DNA from: Cellulomonas telluris
GTDB lineage: Bacteria > Actinomycetota > Actinomycetes > Actinomycetales > Cellulomonadaceae
NCBI RefSeq assembly: GCF_004886325.1
Contig: NZ_QXFN01000004.1
Coordinates: 677,368-741,367, forward strand
Direction of reading: 5' to 3'
DNA length: 64,000 nucleotides
Position numbers and translations under genes: made by a program
Notes under the pieces: generated by a model
Told to the model about the DNA's origin: nothing
Seen by the model: only the letters and a program-made list of their open reading frames with translations
The model's database searches: none
Part shown: positions 58,353 to 64,000 of the stretch, one piece after another
Layout of the letters: each line of letters opens with the position of its first letter
How positions within the stretch are numbered: position 1 is the stretch's first letter

Positions 58353-59212
58353 CGTCCACCGTCCTCGCGGGCTCCCCGCCAGCCGACCACCGGCAGGTCG
58401 AACTTCTGCACCAGCCGCGTCGTGAACGGCGCGGGGTTGAGGCGCGCGAACCGCACGGGCGTGTCGCTCACCCGCACCTCGAGCCGCGCGCCGCGGTCCA
58501 GCGTGAGCTGCCGCCGCCCGTCGCAGGTCACCACGGCGGTCGACGGCGACCGGTCGATCAGCTCGACGGCGAGCACGCTCCCCGGCCCCACGACGAGCGG
58601 CCGCGCGAACAGCGAGTGGGCGGCCAGCGGCACCAGCACGGTGCCCGCCACGTCCGGCCACAGCACCGGCCCACCCGCCGAGAACGCGTGCGCGGTCGAC
58701 CCCGTCGCGGTGGCCGCGACGAGGCCGTCGCAGCCGAACGACGACAGAGGGCGCCCGTCCACCTCCACGACGACCTCGATCATCCGGGCCGGGTCCGTCT
58801 TCTCCACGGCCGCCTCGTTCAGCGCCCACCCCGACTCGACCCGGCCGTCCGCGTGCACGACGCGCACGTCGACCGTGTCGCGCTCCTCGACGTGGTGGTC
58901 GCCGGCGGTCAGCCGCTCGACCGCCGTGGCGACGTCGGCCGGCTCGATCTCGGCGAGGAACCCGACGTGCCCGAGGTTCACGCCGAGCAGGGCGACGTCC
59001 GTGCCGCGCGTCAGCTCCGCCGCCCGCAGGATCGTGCCGTCCCCGCCCAGGACGACCGCGAGCTCGAACGGGGGCAGCTCGTCCGCCGTCACGTCCTCGG
59101 ACGCCTCCAGCGCCTCGACGCCCGCCCGCGCGAGCGCCCGCACCACGGAGTCCGCGGCCGCGACCGCCTCGGGTCGCCCGCTGTGGCGGACGACCAGCGC
59201 GCGGCGGGTCAC
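58349..59212 (-). CDS. nadK: NAD kinase
   Basis: The 287-residue enzyme phosphorylates NAD to NADP. Motifs are VVLGGDGTILRAAEL (GGDGT near residue 58), LGVNLGHVGFLAEI, NEAAVEK and DGLVAATATGSTAHAFSAGGP near residue 170. GTG 59212 overlaps the tlyA stop and its own stop overlaps recN, the order tlyA-nadK-recN being conserved across actinobacteria (Rv1694-Rv1696). Confidence 0.96.
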   Translation of the reverse strand: MTRRALVVRHSGRPEAVAAADSVVRALARAGVEALEASEDVTADELPPFELAVVLGGDGTILRAAELTRGTDVALLGVNLGHVGFLAEIEPADVATAVERLTAGDHHVEERDTVDVRVVHADGRVESGWALNEAAVEKTDPARMIEVVVEVDGRPLSSFGCDGLVAATATGSTAHAFSAGGPVLWPDVAGTVLVPLAAHSLFARPLVVGPGSVLAVELIDRSPSTAVVTCDGRRQLTLDRGARLEVRVSDTPVRFARLNPAPFTTRLVQKFDLPVVGWRGAREDGGR

Positions 59213-60063
59213 CGGACGTCCTCCCGCCGCAGCAGGGTGCCGGCAGCGGCGTCGCGCACCGCGCGCTCGACCGCCGCGTCGACGTCGGCGGCCGCGTCGG
59301 GGCGGGAGCCGCCGCCGGCCGACAGGCGCAGGACGAACTCCTGGTTGCCGTGCGTCCCGGGCAGCGTGCTCGGGCGCACGTCGCGCACCTGCACGCCCAG
59401 CCGGTACGCCTCGGCGCACACGTCGAGCACCGCGGCGCGCCACAGGGCGGGGTCGCGCACGACGCCCCGGCTCCCCAGCCGCTCGCGGCCGACCTCGAAC
59501 TGCGGCTTGACGAGCAGGACGAGGTCCGCGCCCGGCGCCGCGACCGCGACCAGGGGGCCGAGCACGAGGCGCAGGGAGATGAAGGACAGGTCCCCGACGA
59601 CGAGCGACGGCGCGGGCAGCACGTCGCCGGCACGCAGGTCGCGCACGTTCACGCCCTCGCGCACCTCGACGCGCGGGTCCTCGCGCAGATGACGCACCAT
59701 CTGTTCGTGGCCGACGTCGACGGCCACGACCCGTGCCGCCCCGTGCCGGAGCAGCACGTCCGTGAAGCCGCCGGTGCTCGCGCCCGCGTCGAGGCACGTC
59801 CGGCCGTGCACGGCCAGGTCCGGCCACGCGTCGAGCGCGTCCGCGAGCTTGTGCGCCGCCCGCGACGCCCACGCCGCGTCGCCCGGGTCGGGCACGACCG
59901 TGACCGCGCTCGACTCGCCGACCGACGTCGCGGGTCGCTGGGCGGCGACCCCGTCCACGAGCACCCGCCCGTGCGCCACCAGGCGCGCGGCCTGCGTCCG
60001 GGAGGCGGCGAGGCCCCGACGGACCAGCTCGGCGTCCAGACGTGCCGTCATGGTCGCCGTCAT
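59209..60063 (-). CDS. tlyA: TlyA, 16S/23S rRNA 2'-O-ribose methyltransferase
   Basis: The 284-residue protein has an N-terminal S4 RNA-binding domain (LDAELVRRGLAASRTQAARLVAHGRVLVDG) and an FtsJ-type methyltransferase domain with CLDAGASTGGFTDVLLRHG near residue 90, VVAVDVGHEQM and LVVGDLSFISLRLVLG. In mycobacteria it methylates C1409 of 16S and C1920 of 23S rRNA, which is needed for capreomycin binding. ATG 60063 overlaps the small upstream gene (ATGA); another in-frame ATG is four codons later. Confidence 0.95.
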   Translation of the reverse strand: MTATMTARLDAELVRRGLAASRTQAARLVAHGRVLVDGVAAQRPATSVGESSAVTVVPDPGDAAWASRAAHKLADALDAWPDLAVHGRTCLDAGASTGGFTDVLLRHGAARVVAVDVGHEQMVRHLREDPRVEVREGVNVRDLRAGDVLPAPSLVVGDLSFISLRLVLGPLVAVAAPGADLVLLVKPQFEVGRERLGSRGVVRDPALWRAAVLDVCAEAYRLGVQVRDVRPSTLPGTHGNQEFVLRLSAGGGSRPDAAADVDAAVERAVRDAAAGTLLRREDVR

Positions 60064-60278
60064 CCCTCGGAGTCCGCGAGCCGGTCCTGCAGCGCCTCGT
60101 GCACCGCCTCGAACGTCGCCAGCTGACCGCGCAGGTCCAGCTCCTGCACGTCCCGCAGACGCCCGAGCGCCTCGTCGACGGCGTCGTCACCCGTGGGCGC
60201 GGTCAGGACGTCCGCCGGGGTGGGCGGCAGCGGGCGCGGGCCGGGCACGGCGGCACCGGCGTGCGCGGTCTCGCTCAC
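60060..60278 (-). CDS. Small conserved helical protein upstream of tlyA
   Basis: The 72-residue protein stands where Rv1693 does. It begins with a Pro-rich part (residues 1-30) and ends in a helix pair [31 protein letters not shown], probably a short coiled coil. The AAGGAGG site seven bases before GTG 60278 is one of the strongest in the window. Its coupling with tlyA suggests that it sets tlyA expression or binds it; function unknown. Confidence 0.82.
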   Translation of the reverse strand: MSETAHAGAAVPGPRPLPPTPADVLTAPTGDDAVDEALGRLRDVQELDLRGQLATFEAVHEALQDRLADSEG

Positions 60279-60395
60279 GTGCGGTCCTCCTTCGTCGCGG
60301 TCCCCCCGCGGTCGTCCCCCGTCGGGGTGTCGGCGCGCACCAGGGCGGGCCGTGGACGCGGCACGTCCGCCACGTGCGGGGGCGTGGGCGCCCCC

Positions 60396-60401
60396 ACGCT
60401 A
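60396..60401 (-). promoter_or_regulatory. Putative -10 for the small gene-tlyA-nadK-recN unit
   Basis: TAGCGT on the minus strand lies 118 bases before GTG 60278 in the 207-base gap after the HAD gene. It overlaps one arm of a seven-base inverted repeat (60382-60399). Confidence 0.35.
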
Positions 60402-60465
60402 CCTGCCGCGTCCGCGACACGACGGGCACGACCCACAGGCGTCGCCGTGCCGCGGCGCGGTCGGG

Positions 60466-60496
60466 TCCGTCAGAGCTCGGCTCCGTCAGAGCTCGG
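60466..60496. repeat. Tandem 16-base duplication across the HAD gene stop
   Basis: TCCGTCAGAGCTCGG occurs at 60466-60480 and again at 60482-60496 with one base between. The second copy holds the stop codon and last two codons of the HAD gene, so the end of the gene has been duplicated in tandem. Confidence 0.85.
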
Positions 60497-61505
60497 GCAC
60501 GGCGGACGGCTGCAGGGGCGCGCCGTGGTCGGCGGCGTCCCACGCGGCCGCGCAGGCCGCGCGGACCAGGTCCAGCCGCCCGTCGGGGGCGGAGCCCCGG
60601 GCCGGGCCCAGCTCGAGGGCGCCGTCGTGCACGCGCGCAGCGGCCTCGCGGCACACCCACCACCCCTCACGCAGGACGGGCGCCGGGTGCGGCTCGAGCA
60701 GCGAGCGCAGGTCCGCGCCGATGTAGTGGGGTCGCTCCCCCGCGACGGCCAGGACGTCGTCCCGGGCGCTGCTCACCCCGGTGAGCACGTGCAGGCCCGG
60801 GATGCCGCCCGAGCGCGCCCCCGCCAGGTCCGTGTCGAGGCGGTCGCCGATGACGAGCGGGGCACGCGCCCCGTACCGCTCCACGGCGAGGTGGTACATC
60901 GTCGGCGACGGCTTGCCGGCGCTGGCCGGCTCGACGCCCGTCGCCGCACGCACGGCACCCACGAGCGAGCCGTTGCCGGGCGCGAAGCCACGGGCCGTCG
61001 GCAGGCTCAGGTCGAGGTTCGAGGCGACGTGCCACGCACCCCGCTGCACGGCGTAGGCGGCCTCGGCCAGGTGGGCCCACCCGAGGTCCGGCGCGAACCC
61101 CTGCACGACGGCGACCGGCTCGTCGTCCGCGGACGCGACCACCTCGTAGCCCTTCGCGCGCACCGCCGTGACCAGCCCGGCACCGCCCACCACGAGCACC
61201 CGGGACCCCGCGGGGACCCGCGTCGCGAGGAGCTCGGCAGCCGCCTGCGCGGCCGTCATCACCTCGTCGGGTGCGGTCGGGATGCCTAGCCCGACCAGCT
61301 GGTCGGCCACCTGCTCGGGCTCGCGCGAGGCGTTGTTCGTCACGAACACCAGGCGCATGCCGGCGCCCCGAGCCCGGTCGAGCCCGTCCGCCGCCCCGTC
61401 GATCGGCTCGTGCCCCCGGTACGCGACCCCGTCGAGGTCGACGAGCGCCAGGTCGTAGCGCTCGGCGAGCGGCTCCTGCGATGCCAGCAGTCCTGCCTCG
61501 GTCAC
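60486..61505 (-). CDS. HAD-IIA family hydrolase (NagD/PGPase-like)
   Basis: The 339-residue phosphatase has motif I LALVDLDGVAYRGH (Asp nucleophile near residue 22), motif II VFVTNNASR, motif III Lys in AGKPSPTMY and motif IV VIGDRLDTDLAGA near residue 225. The form is that of phosphoglycolate/nitrophenyl phosphatases of class IIA. About 70 extra residues follow the usual end. The M. tuberculosis counterpart Rv1692 was reported to act on glycerol-3-phosphate. GTG 61505 overlaps the TPR stop (GTGA). Confidence 0.9.
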   Translation of the reverse strand: MTEAGLLASQEPLAERYDLALVDLDGVAYRGHEPIDGAADGLDRARGAGMRLVFVTNNASREPEQVADQLVGLGIPTAPDEVMTAAQAAAELLATRVPAGSRVLVVGGAGLVTAVRAKGYEVVASADDEPVAVVQGFAPDLGWAHLAEAAYAVQRGAWHVASNLDLSLPTARGFAPGNGSLVGAVRAATGVEPASAGKPSPTMYHLAVERYGARAPLVIGDRLDTDLAGARSGGIPGLHVLTGVSSARDDVLAVAGERPHYIGADLRSLLEPHPAPVLREGWWVCREAAARVHDGALELGPARGSAPDGRLDLVRAACAAAWDAADHGAPLQPSAVPEL

Positions 61506-63601
61506 CGTGCTCCCTCGTCGTCGTCGGCCTGCTCCGCGGCCGGCCGGTCCTCGTCGTCCTCGTCCCCGGGCGTGGGCTCCTCACCCGTCGCGGGCTCGAC
61601 GTCCTCACCCGCGGCAGCGGGCTCCACGTCCTCATCCGCGGCAGCGGGCTCCACGTCCTCGTCCGCGGCAGCGGGCTCCACGTCCTCGACGTCCTCGACG
61701 TCCTCGACGTCCTCGAGGAGGTCGTACACCACGACGTCCTCCTCGACCGCTACCTCGCCCGCGGCCTCGTCGAGCTGCTCCTGCGTGTACGGAGCCAGCT
61801 CCGCCTCGGCGTCGGCGTGCCGGCCGGCGGCCTCGAGCGCCGCCGCGCGGGCCTGCGCCACGCGCACCGCCAGCACGCCGCCGGCGCGCCGCACCAGCTC
61901 CGTCGACAGCGCCGCGACCGCGGCCTCGGACTGGCCCATGTCGAGCCGCGCGCCGCTGACGACCATGGCGAGCTCCACGCGGGTCGCCGCGGGCAGCGTC
62001 TCGGCCGCCGGCTCCTGGGCCAGCGCGATCGCGCGCTCGGGACGTCCCAGCCCGCGCTCGGCGTCGGCCATGACCGCCAGGTGCTCGGACGACCCGTTGA
62101 GCCGGCGCACGGTGCGCAGCTCGCGCAGCGCCTCCGCGTAGCGACCGGTGCGGTACGCGGCCAGCCCCGCCGCCTCGCGCACCACGTCCACGCGGCCCGC
62201 ACGACGCACCGCAGCCGCGGCGTGCTCGTACGCCAGCTCCGGGTCGACGTCGAGCAGCCGACCGACCATCACCAGGTGCCGCCCGACGCGCTGCGCGTTC
62301 TCCTTGCTCAGCGTCCGCAGCCGCCCGCGCACGTCTCGGTCGAGCTCCGCGAAGGTCACCTCGTCCGGCAGCTCGGGCTCTGGGACGCGGACACGCTCCG
62401 GCTCGTGCCGGTCCCCCGCACGCGGGGTGTGGTCCGCACCGGCCACGCGCGGCCGGGCGCCCCCGGGGTGCCGGTCGTCCCCGCGTCCGCGGCGCTCGGC
62501 GTCACGCCCGCCGGCGGCGCCGCGTGCCGCGAACCCCCCGGTGCGTCCGCCGTCCTCGCGCCGGCCGCCAGCGGAGGGCCCGCTGTACGCACCGGCGCCG
62601 CGACCGTCCCGTCCCCGGAGACCACGTTCGCCGGTCGACGAGCCCGAGGGCTGCGAGCGGTCGTCGCGGCGCCGGTCCTCACGGTGGGGGTGTGCTGCAC
62701 CGGCACGCTCCTCACGCCGGCGGTCCTCACCTCGTGACTCCCAGGGGCGTGCACCCGAGCCGGCAGGCCCCCCGGTTCCCCGACGGTCCGCCGCACCCGA
62801 CTCCCAGGGACGCGAACCGGAGCCGGCCGGCCGCCCCGCACCTCGACGCTCCTCGCCCCGCGACTCCCAGGTACGCGCACCCTGCCGGGCACCGGATGCA
62901 CCGGGCCCGCGCCCGTCGCCGCGTCCCTGCCCGGTCCAGCCCGACGTCTGCGGGCGCGGGCCGCGACCGCCCGTCTCGTCACGCCGGTCAGCGGCGGCGC
63001 GGCCGGGACCACCCGTGCGAGAGCCCGGACCCGCAGCACCACGACCTCGGTCGTCGTCGCGCCAGGACCGACCCGGCGCGGCGCCTCGTCCGGCGCCGAA
63101 CCCGCCGCCACGCTGACGATCGTCGGGGCGACGCTCGTCGTGGCGCCGGTCCCCGGCCTCCCGCTCGCGCCGGGCGCCACGGCCAGGACCCTCCGACGAG
63201 GCAGCGGAGGGGCGACCCGAGCCGCGGGTCGGCTGGCCGCCGAACGACCGGCCCTCGGCACGGCCGCGTCCCGAGTCGCCGCGAGCACCGCCACCGCCGG
63301 CGCGCTCACGCCCGCTCCACGAGCCCGACGCGCCGGCTGCACGTCCCCCCACGCGCTCGTCACGGTCCCCGCCACGCCCGTCGCGCTCGCGCCGCACGCC
63401 TCCGTCAGCGCGGCCGCCCGGCTCCGGACGCCACGCGCCACCCCGGGTCTCGCCGGCGGGCCGGCTGCCGCGCGCACCTCCACGGGGCGCGCCACCACGC
63501 GCGCCCCCAGGCCCTCCCCGGGGGCGTCCCGCACCGCTGCCCTGGCCGCTCTGGCCCTCGCGGCGGGGGCGTCGATCGTCGGCTGCGCCGTCGCTGTTCA
63601 T
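61502..63601 (-). CDS. TPR-like protein with long Arg/Gly-rich N terminus
   Basis: The 699-residue protein has two parts. Residues 1 to about 405 are low-complexity, rich in Arg, Gly, Asp and Ser with many RGG/GRG groups and a repeated RPWES...GSG unit near residues 240-305. From about 410 begins a folded helical part, LPDEVTFAELDRDVRGRLRTL, with tetratricopeptide-like repeats (YRTGRYAEALRELRTVRRL), matching Rv1691. The C terminus is acidic and made of 9-residue PAAADEDVE repeats near residues 630-665. ATG 63601 has GAGGAG about eight bases upstream. The RG-rich part suggests RNA binding or condensate formation; this is inference. Confidence 0.85.
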   Translation of the reverse strand: MNSDGAADDRRPRREGQSGQGSGAGRPRGGPGGARGGAPRGGARGSRPAGETRGGAWRPEPGGRADGGVRRERDGRGGDRDERVGGRAAGASGSWSGRERAGGGGARGDSGRGRAEGRSFGGQPTRGSGRPSAASSEGPGRGARREREAGDRRHDERRPDDRQRGGGFGAGRGAAPGRSWRDDDRGRGAAGPGSRTGGPGRAAADRRDETGGRGPRPQTSGWTGQGRGDGRGPGASGARQGARTWESRGEERRGAGRPAGSGSRPWESGAADRRGTGGPAGSGARPWESRGEDRRREERAGAAHPHREDRRRDDRSQPSGSSTGERGLRGRDGRGAGAYSGPSAGGRREDGGRTGGFAARGAAGGRDAERRGRGDDRHPGGARPRVAGADHTPRAGDRHEPERVRVPEPELPDEVTFAELDRDVRGRLRTLSKENAQRVGRHLVMVGRLLDVDPELAYEHAAAAVRRAGRVDVVREAAGLAAYRTGRYAEALRELRTVRRLNGSSEHLAVMADAERGLGRPERAIALAQEPAAETLPAATRVELAMVVSGARLDMGQSEAAVAALSTELVRRAGGVLAVRVAQARAAALEAAGRHADAEAELAPYTQEQLDEAAGEVAVEEDVVVYDLLEDVEDVEDVEDVEPAAADEDVEPAAADEDVEPAAAGEDVEPATGEEPTPGDEDDEDRPAAEQADDDEGAR
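61610..61716. repeat. Tandem 27-base and 9-base repeats inside the TPR gene
   Basis: Three 27-base units at 61610-61636, 61637-61663 and 61664-61690 differ only at the last few bases, followed by about three 9-base units of the type GTCCTCGAC. In the protein they give PAAADEDVE and DVE repeats in the acidic tail. Confidence 0.9.
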
Positions 63602-63910
63602 GTTGTGCTCCTCGTCGTACGTCGACGCCCATGGTCTCATCACCGGCGGTGCCGAAGCCGCTCGCTCCGGGCACGGGGCACGTGATCCCCGTCGTGGGCG
63701 TGCGATGGACCGAGCGGAGCGCTCGACCTGCCGCACGGCAGGGAAGCGACACCCCCGGTGCGGGCGGCCGAGTCCACGCTCAGGCTCGCGACCGGAATCG
63801 TCGCAGTCCGCTGCGGCGCACCACCGCACGGCCGCGGCCGAACTGTCCAAGAATCACCGGACAGGTGCCGCGAGGGACACCGCGGAAGGGCGGAAATTGT
63901 CTCCGGAATG
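63602..63910. other. Gap upstream of the TPR gene
   Basis: This 309-base stretch between the TPR start and the rRNA terminator must hold the TPR gene promoter, read on the minus strand, but I see no convincing TAnnnT plus -35 pair. A CTGTCC/GGACAG inverted repeat with ten bases between the arms lies at 63843-63864. Short open frames here look like shadows. Confidence 0.5.
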
Positions 63911-63946
63911 CACGAAGGCCCACCCGTGATCGGGTGGGCCTTCGTG
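63911..63946 (-). terminator. rRNA operon terminator
   Basis: A perfect 16-base stem (CACGAAGGCCCACCCG and complement) with a TGAT loop lies about ten bases after the 5S rRNA 3' end on the minus strand. Confidence 0.8.
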
Positions 63947-63954
63947 GAATGGTT

Positions 63955-64000
63955 GTCCGGCGGCGTCCTACTCTCCCACACCCTGGCGGGTGCAGTACCA
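63955..64000 (-). rRNA. rrf: 5S ribosomal RNA, 3' part
   Basis: Read on the minus strand the last bases of the window contain GGGTGTGGGAGAGTAGGACG and then CCGCCGGAC, the conserved 3' end of bacterial 5S rRNA. The 5' part and the rest of the rRNA operon lie beyond the window edge. The exact 3' end is uncertain by a few bases. Confidence 0.93.

Noticed and set aside
61610-61716. Short tandem repeats as a CRISPR array
   Set aside because: Units are directly adjacent with no spacers and encode an in-frame acidic protein tail.
63843-63864. CTGTCC/GGACAG inverted repeat as operator of the TPR gene
   Set aside because: The arms are only six bases, far (over 240 bases) from the start codon, and no promoter is visible nearby.

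Overview
This is a gene-dense chromosomal segment of a very high-GC actinobacterium. The gene content and order (SufR-led suf operon, SepH, SteA/SteB, DUF4193, DUF3159, DUF3710, DUF5998, rRNA next to a TPR gene) and the absence of mycolate genes suggest Micrococcales, most likely a Cellulomonas-like organism. The genus is inferred from memory of such neighbourhoods, not from a search. I saw no mobile element, prophage, CRISPR array or tRNA.

Layout. 1-5.2 kb: the end of a glutamine amidotransferase, a Nudix hydrolase and an aminoglycoside phosphotransferase-like protein, then convergent DUF1801 and aconitase genes. 5.4-14.9 kb: a block with the same gene order as M. tuberculosis Rv2689c-Rv2701c (RNA methyltransferase, KimA-like potassium transporter, two RCK proteins, DUF3159, OB-fold, DUF3710, dUTPase, DUF3093, DUF4193, inositol phosphatase). 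15-26.2 kb: TRIC channel, SepH, thymidine kinase, a phosphodiesterase, DUF5998, a GNAT/acyl-CoA synthetase fusion, a type IIA topoisomerase A subunit and YqeY. 26.2-38.3 kb: divergent glgA/glgC, serB, sixA-like, fabG-fabI, DUF3099, SURF1, an Rv1473-like ABC-F, the bioYMN biotin importer and a zinc peptidase. 38.4-49.2 kb: the Fe-S assembly operon sufR-B-D-Rieske-C-S-U-T, an ABC exporter and heme A synthase. 49.3-63.6 kb: Nudix, pyrG, MurJ-like, MraY-like, SteB, SteA, recN, nadK, tlyA, a small protein, a HAD phosphatase and a TPR protein (order as Rv1691-Rv1700 with two membrane genes inserted). The window ends in the 3' end of a 5S rRNA gene on the minus strand.

Expression. Many genes are coupled by 1-4 base overlaps (GTGA, ATGA, TGATG). 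At least thirteen transcription units have a TAnnnT -10 element only 5-8 bases before the start codon and no Shine-Dalgarno, indicating leaderless mRNAs. Others have clear GGAGG-type sites. Long GC-rich hairpins without U tracts close most units.

How the genes work together. The suf operon, SURF1 and CtaA support Fe-S and heme-copper respiration, and aconitase is itself an Fe-S client. KimA plus RCK proteins handle potassium. SteA/SteB with a MurJ-like flippase and an MraY-like protein form a membrane/envelope cassette that is the best candidate here for undescribed biology. No canonical defence or biosynthetic cluster is present.
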